Source: Alistipes sp.
GTDB lineage: Bacteria; Bacteroidota; Bacteroidia; Bacteroidales; Rikenellaceae
DNA: 64,000 bases
Assembly (NCBI GenBank): GCA_017559615.1
Contig: JAFYRB010000065.1
Coordinates: 1-64,000 of the forward strand
Reading direction: 5' to 3'
Positions 1 through 7,524 of the stretch are shown in pieces (position 1 is the first letter of the stretch; each line of letters opens with the position of its first letter). Under the pieces are notes generated by a model. The model was not told the origin of the DNA. It saw only the letters and a list, made by a program, of their open reading frames with translations, and ran no database searches. The translations under genes and the position numbers were made by a program.

Positions 1-1041
1 ATTGATAATAGGGAAGTACCAGCGGGACCACGTCAGCGACTGTTCAATGCTGCTCTGCTCGAAGAATACGCGGTTGAAGCGTCCTATTAGTCGTGCCATC
101 GCTTTCTCCGAGGAGACTCCCTTGCGCTGCTTCCAGCGAAGTATCGAGCGAGTTTTGCGGCGTATCTTGCCCTTCATCTTCTCGATACCCACCTTTGATA
201 TGTCAATGCTCTTGCCGTGACACTTGAATCCCAAAAACTCGTATGGCTCGTCGGGTGTATAGATTCTCTCCTTCGAGGGGTTGACGTTTAGTTTATACTC
301 CTTAAGGAAGCCAAGGATAACGCTTTTATGTTGCATTAGCGTGTCGTAGTCCTCGGCGAAAATGATTATATCATCGGAGTATCGTGCGTAGATGATGCCG
401 TGTTCCGAAAAGTAGTGGTCTACCTCGTTGAGGTATACGTTTGCCAGAAACGATGCTATAGGTATTCCTGCCATTGCTCCGTGCTGCTCCTCGATTATCT
501 CGCCATTATACTCCGCACGATTATCCGAGAGTATCGCCTCGAAGAGATTGTAGAGTGCTATGTCATCTGCAAATATCTGCTTTAGTTGTGGCAATAGAAT
601 GGGTATCGATATTGAGTTAAAGTAGTTCTGAATATCGAGTTTATAGGCCCATAGATTCCTATTCTGCACTGCGCGGAATACCCTTCGCATAGCATCCGTT
701 ACGCGAATGCCTCGACGGAAGGCGTAGCAGTTAGGTGCAAAGCAGTCATCATATTTATAGAGAAGATGAGCGATAACCTTTAGCACCGACATCTCGTCGT
801 TGCGATAGGTATAAACAATGCGCTTCTTGTTGCTTCCGCTTTTGTTTATCGCCCTTTTTTGTGGAATACTAAACTTGCCACCTTCGCTAATATGTCGCAC
901 TATTGAAATATACTCCTCTTGCTCGACAAACTCATCCATCGCCTCGAACTCATCCCAGTAGAAGCGACCTTTTGTGAGGCTGCGTGCGAGATACTCCTCC
1001 CAAACTTGTTGTGAGGCTATTTGCTCAATAATGCTACTCAT
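1..1041 (-). CDS. Reverse transcriptase, C-terminus beyond the window edge
   Basis: The frame is open from an ATG at 1039-1041 to base 1 (347 codons, no stop), so the gene is partial only because of the window edge. RT motifs are in order: KLD at 134-136 followed by a YF pair, GIPIASFLAN at 192-201, the catalytic YSDD at 221-224, NPSKE near 254-258 and FLGF at 269-272. The block at 192-201 replaces the QGxxxSP form of group II RTs. The retron signatures NAxxH and VTG are not visible, and no maturase or integrase region is seen so far. A structured RNA lies immediately upstream (1054-1188). By eye the base composition is a little more AT-rich than the core genes, which fits an accessory element. 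It could be a defence-type or retron-like RT of an unassigned class. RT identity is certain; role is not. Confidence 0.9.
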   Translation of the reverse strand, partial: MSSIIEQIASQQVWEEYLARSLTKGRFYWDEFEAMDEFVEQEEYISIVRHISEGGKFSIPQKRAINKSGSNKKRIVYTYRNDEMSVLKVIAHLLYKYDDCFAPNCYAFRRGIRVTDAMRRVFRAVQNRNLWAYKLDIQNYFNSISIPILLPQLKQIFADDIALYNLFEAILSDNRAEYNGEIIEEQHGAMAGIPIASFLANVYLNEVDHYFSEHGIIYARYSDDIIIFAEDYDTLMQHKSVILGFLKEYKLNVNPSKERIYTPDEPYEFLGFKCHGKSIDISKVGIEKMKGKIRRKTRSILRWKQRKGVSSEKAMARLIGRFNRVFFEQSSIEQSLTWSRWYFPIIN

Positions 1042-1053
1042 ATAGATAAAAAA

Positions 1054-1188
1054 GGGAGAAGAGAACCGATTTTGAATCGGCGACATTCGCCGATTAGCAG
1101 ATGGTACATAGCTCGGTCGCCTGCAAGACCTGTTTAAGAACTATGCTGCATCCCTCACAGGCGCAACAAAGTTGCATCCTCCTCTCCC
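1054..1188 (-). ncRNA. Structured RNA upstream of the reverse transcriptase
   Basis: Read on the minus strand, bases 1188-1177 pair continuously with 1065-1054 (12 bp, two G-U wobbles). A run of six U follows at 1053-1048, and the RT start codon comes 7 nt later. Inside are a 5-bp hairpin with a UUU loop (1163-1175), a 9-bp perfect hairpin with a 3-nt loop (1075-1095) and a 6-bp hairpin (1066-1080). The last two share bases 1075-1080, so they are mutually exclusive. Longer pairings are possible: 1118-1123 with 1158-1163, and 1107-1111 with 1141-1145. The RNA begins 22 nt after the stop of the preceding gene. A closing stem plus small UUU-loop hairpins resembles a retron msr-msd layout; a transcription attenuator for the RT is the alternative. 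The structure is seen; the function is inferred. Confidence 0.65.
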
Positions 1189-1209
1189 AAATCTTTTATG
1201 TTGTTTAGC

Positions 1210-1770
1210 CTACTCGTTAAGGCACTTATTGATACGTGCAACGATGTAGTCGATGTTGTTGTCGAAATGTGTGTAGAAACCCAAATATGGAACATCTATT
1301 TTCTTTGCATAGACTCTAGAGATTAGGAACTTAACGCGCTCGTGGTGGCTACGCTTGTCTCCCAACATAACAACTGCCTTAAGTGTCTCGCCCTTATATA
1401 TTACAAATGAGTAAGGCTGTCCCCACTCGGCTTTATATACCTGATAAGGACGTGACTTATAGAGCTGGAATGAGTCGTTGGCATCGCCTACAAGCTCTGT
1501 AACCTCGACATTCTCCTTGATTGTATACTCTGGAAACTCCGTAACAAGAACATCACGGAAGTATGCCATAATCTGCTCATCGTTAAGGTCTATAGAAGAT
1601 GTGACGCTATGCTCGCCTTTCAACTCCACTTTATATCTTCTACGTCCTGTTACCTCATCAATAGTGTACTCCGATGTCTCCTCCACGCTCTTTGTGCTAG
1701 GTGCTGTATAAGCACTCTCCGATTTCTCTGCGGTTTTCTTACAACCAAAAAGTCTGCTAAGTAGTCCCAT
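1210..1770 (-). CDS. Uncharacterised 186-aa protein upstream of the RNA/RT pair
   Basis: Family not recognised. The protein starts with a short hydrophobic stretch and a Cys (LFGC near residues 7-10), then a Ser/Thr/Glu-rich linker to about residue 40. The globular part has alternating beta-like segments, including FVIYKGETLKAVVML near 122-136, and an aromatic C-terminal part. That strand pattern is loosely reminiscent of restriction-endonuclease-fold proteins, but no PD-(D/E)XK residues can be assigned with confidence. It has its own promoter (TTG at 1823-1825, 19-nt spacer, TACCTTTG at 1803-1796). It is co-oriented with the RT, with only the structured RNA between them, so one transcript could carry all three. 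It may be a partner of the RT or an unrelated neighbour. Confidence 0.7.
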   Translation of the reverse strand: MGLLSRLFGCKKTAEKSESAYTAPSTKSVEETSEYTIDEVTGRRRYKVELKGEHSVTSSIDLNDEQIMAYFRDVLVTEFPEYTIKENVEVTELVGDANDSFQLYKSRPYQVYKAEWGQPYSFVIYKGETLKAVVMLGDKRSHHERVKFLISRVYAKKIDVPYLGFYTHFDNNIDYIVARINKCLNE

Positions 1771-1795
1771 AGTTAGTATAGTTTTAGATATTATA

Positions 1796-1825
1796 CAAAG
1801 GTAAGTAAAATATTAGTGTGAAGCA
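1796..1825 (-). promoter_or_regulatory. Bacteroidota promoter for the 186-aa gene/RNA/RT unit
   Basis: On the minus strand, TTG (1825-1823), 19 nt, then TACCTTTG (1803-1796) matches the Bacteroidota consensus. The start codon lies 26 nt downstream. Confidence 0.7.
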
Positions 1826-1848
1826 ATAAATCTCCGTTTTTTAATGAC

Positions 1849-4191
1849 TTAAAATCTTTTTGTTGTTGCTCTTTCGGCTTTGCAGCGGAGGGTGTGAAGT
1901 GTGCCATCGGGGAGACGGAGGGTGATATCGCAATTGTGGTCTGCGAGGAGTTCTACTTCGGTTACTTGACCATCACACCACTTGCAATCTACCGTCACAC
2001 CACCTCGTGCCACGAGCCCCTTAAACGAGCCTGTATGCCACGCTGTGGGGAGTGCGGGGAGGAGGTCTACGACATTGTCGTGGCTCTGAAGAAGCATCTC
2101 CATAACACCCGCCGCACCGCCAAAGTTACCGTCTATCTGGAATGGTGGGTGGGCGCAGAATAGGTTGGGGTATGTGCCACCACGCTCGCCCTTCGGTGTG
2201 AGTGCTGGCTCGAGGAGTGAGCGTAGTAGTCGTTCGGCACGGTCGCCATCGCCAAGACGAGCCCAGAAGCATATCTTCCACGCACGGGACCATCCCGTAC
2301 CAGCATCTCCGCGCACCTCAAGAGTTTGGCGTGCCGCCTCCATAAGTTCGGGTGTAGAACGCGATATCTGCGCGGCGGGGTAGAGGCCAAAGAGGTGCGA
2401 CACGTGACGATGCTCAGGCTCTGCCTCGCGGTACTCCTCCATCCACTCCATAATACGACCATCCGAAGATATGCGCGTAGGGGCGATACGCGATAGGGCG
2501 TACTCCAAATCGTTGATAACGGCCTTGTCGCGCTTGAGTATCTTGGCTGCCGATATTACGGCCGTGAATATCTCGCGTGTGATTTGGTTATCCATCGTCG
2601 ACCCCATACATATATGTGTTACCGCGCCACGCTCGGCATCCTCGTCGTTGAGGTAGAAGCCATTTTCGGGTGAGGTTGTAGGTGCTGTTACAAGATAGCC
2701 GCTCTTGGTATCTTCGATAAGAATCGAGCGTAGGAACTGCGCCGCGCCACACATAATAGGGTAGACACGTTCGAGATACTCCCTATCGCCCGTATAGAGA
2801 TAATGCTCCCAAAGGTGTAGCGATATCCACGCACCGCAGGTATTGGTTGCTCCCCACGAAGGGTCCTCGGATGGGGAGGTGAAGCCCCAGGCATTTGCAA
2901 GGATATGCGCGCACCATCCATCGGCATCATAGAAGTGGCGGGCGGTATGCTCTCCCGATTTTGCAAGCCCCTCGACATAGCGTGTTAGAGGCTCTATGAG
3001 TTCCCTTAAGTTTCCCACCTCCAGCGGCCAGTGGTTCATCTGTTGGTTGATATTTAGGTGCATATCGCCATTCCACGGAGTCCACGTTCCTCCCGCCCAG
3101 ATGCCCTGAAGATTTGGGGGTAGCGTAGCCTTATATGCCGATGAGATAAGCAGATAGCGACCATATTGGGCGTATAATGCAGCAAGTGATGTGTCGCCTC
3201 CAGATGTGGCATACTCCTCCAGACGACGGTCAGTAGGGATATCAAGATGCTGCGCTCCGAGGTCTATCTCCACGCGGTCAAACATACGGCGAAACTCCTC
3301 GATGTGGGCGCCGCGCTCCTTCTCGTAATCAAGGCTTTTGTATGAGGTTGGGGATATATTTTCGAGCCTCCACTCTTTGTTGTAGTTGGTCTCGGCGGTA
3401 AGGTATAGCACGGCCTCCGTAGCGCCCGTAATAACGAGTGCCTCGCCATCGAATGAGTGCGCGCCATCGCTCCCAATTAACTCCAAATTAGCATAGTAAC
3501 TCACACCCTCCTTATCACTGCCACTTGGTAGTATACCGCTGATTTCGAGGCCATTATCTTTTATTTCAACGGCTCCGTTGCTTGGCCTTGTGAGTGTTAA
3601 TCGGTAGTTCGTAGGAGCGGATGCCTTTAAGCGCATCGCAAAGATATTCTGGCCAAACGAGGTGAAATATTCGCGGCTATGCTCCACGCCATCAGCCTTG
3701 AAAGTCGTGGTGGCAATAGCATCACGAAGGCGTAATTCGCGGCGGTAATCCGTAATCGTGGCATCGGCGGCAATGTCGCTCTCGAGCCATAGGTGTGCAA
3801 GTGCCTGATAGCATCCATATTCGGGTGATGCGGAGCCTCCGCCCGAGCAGGTGAAGTAGCGATACATAAGCTCCTCGGCACGTCGGTTATCCCCCTCAAG
3901 GAGTGCTTCGCGGATGCGTGGCAGCCACTCCAGAGCCTCTGGATTATCGGTATGTTGCACGCCACCGCTCCACATCGTACCCTCGTTAAGGCCGATGTAC
4001 TCCTCCGTAACGCCTCCCGAGGGCATAGCGCCGAGGCGACCATTACCAAGTGGTAGGCACTCTACCCAACGCTCTGCTGGTTGGTCATACCATAGCGTGA
4101 GTTGGTCGTTCTGCGTAGGCTCGTTGCCATACAACGAGGTGGCGAAAAGCGAGAGGATAAAACCGAGTATAAGGCTCTTTAGATGTCGCAT
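1849..4191 (-). CDS. GH95 family alpha-L-fucosidase (secreted)
   Basis: A 780-aa glycoside hydrolase of family 95, expected to release alpha-1,2-linked fucose (some members act on galactose) from glycans in the periplasm or outside the cell. It has a signal peptide at residues 1-22. The N-terminal beta domain has the LPLGNGRLGAM and GLNEGTMWSGG blocks. The (alpha/alpha)6 catalytic domain has NINQQMNHWP near 380-389, supplying the two Asn residues that position the water in family members. A WMEEY...HRHVSHL segment near 584-600 covers the general-acid region, and IDGNFGG near 713-719 holds the catalytic-base Asp. Length is normal for the family. No SusC/SusD, sulfatase or other glycosidase lies beside it, so it is an orphan gene rather than part of a visible polysaccharide locus. 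Confidence 0.93.
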   Translation of the reverse strand: MRHLKSLILGFILSLFATSLYGNEPTQNDQLTLWYDQPAERWVECLPLGNGRLGAMPSGGVTEEYIGLNEGTMWSGGVQHTDNPEALEWLPRIREALLEGDNRRAEELMYRYFTCSGGGSASPEYGCYQALAHLWLESDIAADATITDYRRELRLRDAIATTTFKADGVEHSREYFTSFGQNIFAMRLKASAPTNYRLTLTRPSNGAVEIKDNGLEISGILPSGSDKEGVSYYANLELIGSDGAHSFDGEALVITGATEAVLYLTAETNYNKEWRLENISPTSYKSLDYEKERGAHIEEFRRMFDRVEIDLGAQHLDIPTDRRLEEYATSGGDTSLAALYAQYGRYLLISSAYKATLPPNLQGIWAGGTWTPWNGDMHLNINQQMNHWPLEVGNLRELIEPLTRYVEGLAKSGEHTARHFYDADGWCAHILANAWGFTSPSEDPSWGATNTCGAWISLHLWEHYLYTGDREYLERVYPIMCGAAQFLRSILIEDTKSGYLVTAPTTSPENGFYLNDEDAERGAVTHICMGSTMDNQITREIFTAVISAAKILKRDKAVINDLEYALSRIAPTRISSDGRIMEWMEEYREAEPEHRHVSHLFGLYPAAQISRSTPELMEAARQTLEVRGDAGTGWSRAWKICFWARLGDGDRAERLLRSLLEPALTPKGERGGTYPNLFCAHPPFQIDGNFGGAAGVMEMLLQSHDNVVDLLPALPTAWHTGSFKGLVARGGVTVDCKWCDGQVTEVELLADHNCDITLRLPDGTLHTLRCKAERATTKRF

Positions 4192-4220
4192 ATAGGTAGT
4201 ATCGGAGTTTGAATTTTATA

Positions 4221-4251
4221 CAAATATAGGCATAAACTTCAAGAGTATCAA
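4221..4251 (-). promoter_or_regulatory. Promoter of the GH95 gene
   Basis: TATATTTG on the minus strand at 4228-4221, with TTG at 4251-4249 (20-nt spacer), 30 nt before the start codon. Confidence 0.65.
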
Positions 4252-4347
4252 GAGTTGCGGCAAAACCCGCGTTATTTCTTTGTGGGATTGTTGCGAAGGT
4301 ATGTTTCTTGCAAATGCGAGGTTGATAACGATGTTAAGATTTTAGTG

Positions 4348-5271
4348 ATGCCACAGCCTAAAAACATATCCGCACACCTTGCGCTACTTTGTTGTAATAT
4401 CATCTGGGCGTGCGACTTTCCGTTCTATGCTTTGGTGCTTGGAACTTATATCTCGCCTATGGCGATGGTGACTGCCTCAATTGTTGTTGCGGCACTACTC
4501 TCGCTGTTGCCACTGCTATGGGAGAGTCCAGAGCGTGTAGAGCCTCAAGATAGGTTGAAGATTATTGCTGCAGCGCTACTTATTGGCGTGGGGCGTAAGT
4601 TGTGTATGATGTATGGCCTTGCGGAGACCTCACCTATTGATGGCTCGATAGTAAGCACTACGGCACCTCTATTAGTCCTCCTCCTTTCGGCAGTAGTAGG
4701 GTGGGAGCGTATCACGAAGATTAAGATATTGGGCTTGCTGCTCGGTATGGCGGGTGCTGTGGCGGTTATACTCTCCAGCAACGGCGATGCTCACGCCAGG
4801 TCGGGAATGGTGGGCAATATCCTTATCTTCCTCTCGGCGTGCATCTCGGCCGTATATATGGTCTGTTTCAAGGCTACGCTACGCAAGTATCGTGTTACGA
4901 CGGTTATGCGGTGGGTCTACTGCACGTCAGTATTTGTGATGTTGCCGATAGGTGTAGATGATGTAGTTAAGATTGATATTGCCGCGATGACACCACATAT
5001 CCTTCTCGCTGCGCTCTTCGTGCTTGTGGTACCAACCTATCTTCCCAATCTTCTGCAAAACTACTCTTTGCGCCATCTGCCACCTACGCTATCGAGTATC
5101 TATGCCTATATCCAACCTATTGTGGCGATAGCGCTCTCGGTTGCTATGGGTATTGATGTGCTGCATTGGGATACTCTCCTCTATGCTCTTCTGATATTTG
5201 TGGGTGTGTGGCTTGTGGTACGCTCATACAAAAGTGAGCCAGCCTCTGCACCTCACATAGATGTGCGATAA
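4348..5271 (+). CDS. EamA/DMT-family transporter
   Basis: About 307 aa with roughly ten hydrophobic segments in the two-repeat arrangement of the drug/metabolite transporter superfamily (EamA, RhaT/YdcZ-like). It probably exports a small metabolite from the cytoplasm; the substrate cannot be read from the sequence. The frame is open upstream to 4255, but ATG 4348 is chosen. The extra 31 residues are polar and precede the first membrane helix, and a promoter-like TTG/TTTCTTTG pair (4255-4257, 4275-4282) falls inside the longer frame. It is divergent from the GH95 gene and stands alone, followed by the convergent tRNA-Asp terminator. Confidence 0.85.
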   Translation: MPQPKNISAHLALLCCNIIWACDFPFYALVLGTYISPMAMVTASIVVAALLSLLPLLWESPERVEPQDRLKIIAAALLIGVGRKLCMMYGLAETSPIDGSIVSTTAPLLVLLLSAVVGWERITKIKILGLLLGMAGAVAVILSSNGDAHARSGMVGNILIFLSACISAVYMVCFKATLRKYRVTTVMRWVYCTSVFVMLPIGVDDVVKIDIAAMTPHILLAALFVLVVPTYLPNLLQNYSLRHLPPTLSSIYAYIQPIVAIALSVAMGIDVLHWDTLLYALLIFVGVWLVVRSYKSEPASAPHIDVR

Positions 5272-5329
5272 CTTGCTTTTCTCTCCCTTCGCTCCATTGG
5301 TTTGCACGCACTTGCCAGTCGGAATAAAA

Positions 5330-5360
5330 CAAAAAAAAAGGAAGACCTTTCGATCTTCCT
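5330..5360 (-). terminator. Terminator of the tRNA-Asp gene
   Basis: Stem AGGAAGA (5360-5354) with TCTTCCT (5345-5339) on the minus strand, followed by a run of nine T. Confidence 0.8.
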
Positions 5361-5363
5361 TCT

Positions 5364-5440
5364 TGGCGGTGCGTAGGGGACTCGAACCCCTGACCCCGTG
5401 CGTGACAGGCACGTATTCTAACCAGCTGAACTAACGCACC
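5364..5440 (-). tRNA. tRNA-Asp (GTC)
   Basis: A 77-nt cloverleaf including an encoded CCA. The acceptor stem pairs GGTGCGT with ACGCACC. The anticodon stem CGTGC/GCACG encloses loop CTGTCAC, giving anticodon GTC (aspartate). The T-arm AGGGG-TTCGAGT-CCCCT is canonical. It is a single tRNA with its own terminator; no other tRNA was seen in the window. Confidence 0.97.
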
Positions 5441-5547
5441 AAGATTTTTAGAACCTTGCTCTCAAGTGGTTTATTTCTTGATTGCGATGCAAAGGTACTG
5501 CATTTTTTTTAATCTGCAAATTTTTTCGCAACTTTTTTCAAAGAAAA

Positions 5548-6084
5548 TTACACTTTTTTAAAGAACGAAAATTGAACACTACCGTAACTTCTTGTTTGCC
5601 AGAGGTTTGGATGCTCTGAGAAATTTTGGTCTTTTGAGTGCTCAAAGATAAGAATTCCATCGTCTTTTAGCAAGTTACGTTCCAAAACAAGTTTGATTAC
5701 CTCCTCGCTACCCTCCAAATCGTAGGGCGCATCCGAGAAAATTAGGTCAAATTGCTTGGTGCAACTCTTAAGATAGAGGAACACGTTGGCCTTTACGGCA
5801 TAGAAATTTTCGAACTTTAGGTCGCGTGCGGTCTGGCGGATGAAGTTGTGGTGTACGCTATTAATCTCCACCGAGGTCACACTACGTGCCTCGCGTGATG
5901 CAAACTCATAACTTATCGAGCCTGTACCCGAGAAGCAATCCAAAACATCAAGCTCCTCGAAGTCCACGAGATTCGTGAGAACGTTGAAGAGATTCTCCTT
6001 TGCAAAGTCGGTTGTGGGGCGCGCTCTAAGGTTACGAGGTGGGTTAATCGTACGTCCCTTATATTTTCCGCTTATGATACGCAT
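5548..6084 (-). CDS. rsmD: 16S rRNA (guanine-966-N2)-methyltransferase RsmD
   Basis: A 178-aa Rossmann-fold methyltransferase that modifies G966 of 16S rRNA during 30S assembly, using SAM. It starts with MRIISGKYKGR, typical of RsmD. It has the SAM-binding DCFSGTGSISYEFASR block near 50-65 and a catalytic DAPYDL (the family's [DN]PPY position) near 118-123. The ATG is 7 nt after the stop of the upstream gene, in a three-gene minus-strand unit. The DAPY variant is common in Bacteroidota members. Confidence 0.93.
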   Translation of the reverse strand: MRIISGKYKGRTINPPRNLRARPTTDFAKENLFNVLTNLVDFEELDVLDCFSGTGSISYEFASREARSVTSVEINSVHHNFIRQTARDLKFENFYAVKANVFLYLKSCTKQFDLIFSDAPYDLEGSEEVIKLVLERNLLKDDGILIFEHSKDQNFSEHPNLWQTRSYGSVQFSFFKKV

Positions 6085-6091
6085 AGTTTTA

Positions 6092-6667
6092 TTACTTTGT
6101 TAGGTTCTTGAAACATCCTTTGCAGATGCGGCACACGCGCTCTACATCTCCTTTCGCGCGCGCGTACATATTATATATGCCATAGCTATCGTTGAGGCGC
6201 TCGACGATATAGCTCAAATCAGCATCGCTATCTATGGCTACGGCCTCTGCGAAGCGTAGTCCATCGCTATATACGCGAATGTAGCCCACGCCTCCTGATA
6301 GCTCGATGATTGTACCCTGCTCTATCGCCTCGTCAAGAAGTGGTGAGGTGAAGCTAACGTCGCTTGTGATATCCTTAAGACTCTCGATAATCTCACGCTC
6401 GATGGCCATCACCGCAATCATACCACTCTTAGGGCGACTCTCCACAACAATCTCTGTTGCGGATGGCGTAAGGCCCATAGATGCAAGGTAGTCGCTCTTG
6501 AGATTGCTGTCGTACTGCTCCTGGGGTATAAGTGTGGTTTTGGCCGTTATAACACAAACCTCCACGCCCGCCGTAGCGCCACGAAGCACCTCGCGCTCCC
6601 TCTCTGAAAAAGAGTGTCCATCCGACTTTAATCGGATGGACACCTTAGACGTTGATGTTAAGCTCAT
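6092..6667 (-). CDS. DUF3822-like protein upstream of rsmD
   Basis: A 191-aa soluble protein. Its position immediately upstream of rsmD (7-nt gap) and its alternating strand/helix content fit the Bacteroidota DUF3822 family, which usually neighbours rsmD and has an actin-like fold. It is shorter than the roughly 250-270 aa I would expect, so it may be a reduced relative. Two Cys pairs near the C-terminus (CRICKGC around 181-187) stand out. No catalytic motif is recognised. Family call is tentative; gene reality is well supported by context. Confidence 0.6.
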   Translation of the reverse strand: MSLTSTSKVSIRLKSDGHSFSEREREVLRGATAGVEVCVITAKTTLIPQEQYDSNLKSDYLASMGLTPSATEIVVESRPKSGMIAVMAIEREIIESLKDITSDVSFTSPLLDEAIEQGTIIELSGGVGYIRVYSDGLRFAEAVAIDSDADLSYIVERLNDSYGIYNMYARAKGDVERVCRICKGCFKNLTK

Positions 6668-6669
6668 AA

Positions 6670-7464
6670 TTATTTGCTTGAACCACCCCAGTTACCAGCC
6701 TCGTTAGTAGGCTCCTCAAGGCTACCAAATGTAACACCGAAGAACTCGATATCCATTGGGATTGGGTGTGCCTCACCGATAGTGAACTTGGTCTGGCGTG
6801 TAACAGTAGCCTTAAGACCATCAGCCTTCATCTTCTTGATATCCTCGTTAGCCTCGGCGTGGTTGATGAAGTAGTTGAAGCGATCGTTAAGCTCGTTCCA
6901 GAACCACTGGTTGTAAGTGTCAGTGTCGATGAACTTCACGTATGGAGCGTGGCAACGGATGAGGTGAGTGCGGTATGTACCAACCTCGTAAGTTGCTGTG
7001 TCGAGCTGGAACTCCTCAGTGTTGTGAGTAAATGGGATGTAGCGCAACTCGCTAATCTCCTGCTCTGAAAGGCGGCATACGCCCAAGTCATCATCAAAGA
7101 GAGTATCACGTGCAGCAACACGAAGGATACGCTCGTTCTTCCAGTTCTTATCCTTACGCAACTCTGCAAGAATCTCTGCATTCTTGAGGTTGTTCTCATC
7201 GTAAATCTGGCTACGGTACTCCATAGTGCCATTAAGAGCGAAGTCGATAAGCGCATCCCAATCGGTAGTAAACTTCTTGTCGGCGCTTGCATCACGGTAA
7301 CCCTGTACGAGCTTGATGATGTAACCCTCCTTCTCGATTACAGCCTGCTCGCGGCTGCTGAAATGCTGCTCAAATTTGATGGGCACTGAAAGCATTGACC
7401 AAATCCAGTAGATAAGACCTACAACTGCAGCTAACAGTAATAAAGTAATAGCTGATCTTTTCAT
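6670..7464 (-). CDS. Membrane-anchored hypothetical protein
   Basis: 264 aa with one N-terminal hydrophobic helix (about residues 5-25) and a periplasmic or outer-face domain rich in charged and aromatic residues. No family motif is recognised. It ends in a Gly/Trp/Asn tail (NEAGNWGGSS). It lies 2 nt upstream of the DUF3822-like gene and so probably shares its transcript. Residues 45-105 look helical. The gene is supported by full-length coding character and operon position, but no function can be given. Confidence 0.65.
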   Translation of the reverse strand: MKRSAITLLLLAAVVGLIYWIWSMLSVPIKFEQHFSSREQAVIEKEGYIIKLVQGYRDASADKKFTTDWDALIDFALNGTMEYRSQIYDENNLKNAEILAELRKDKNWKNERILRVAARDTLFDDDLGVCRLSEQEISELRYIPFTHNTEEFQLDTATYEVGTYRTHLIRCHAPYVKFIDTDTYNQWFWNELNDRFNYFINHAEANEDIKKMKADGLKATVTRQTKFTIGEAHPIPMDIEFFGVTFGSLEEPTNEAGNWGGSSK

Positions 7465-7480
7465 TTTAGTTATTTATTAT

Positions 7481-7488
7481 TAAGTTTG
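7481..7488 (+). promoter_or_regulatory. Promoter -7 box of the helicase gene
   Basis: TAAGTTTG matches TAnnTTTG and lies 37 nt before the helicase ATG; no clear -33 box. Confidence 0.45.
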
Positions 7489-7524
7489 TATCGTCGTTTA
7501 TGAAATAACAAAATATAGTGCCCT

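Noticed and set aside
1..1188. Canonical retron
   Set aside because: The RT lacks visible NAxxH and VTG signatures, so the unit is described only as retron-like in layout.
1..1800. Diversity-generating retroelement
   Set aside because: No template/variable repeat pair or target gene was seen beside the RT, although the left edge hides one side.
4255..4347. N-terminal extension of the EamA transporter
   Set aside because: Polar, precedes the first membrane helix and overlaps a promoter-like pair; ATG 4348 is preferred.
5144..5412. Short open frames across the tRNA-Asp region on the minus strand
   Set aside because: They run through the tRNA and its terminator and have no protein-like features.
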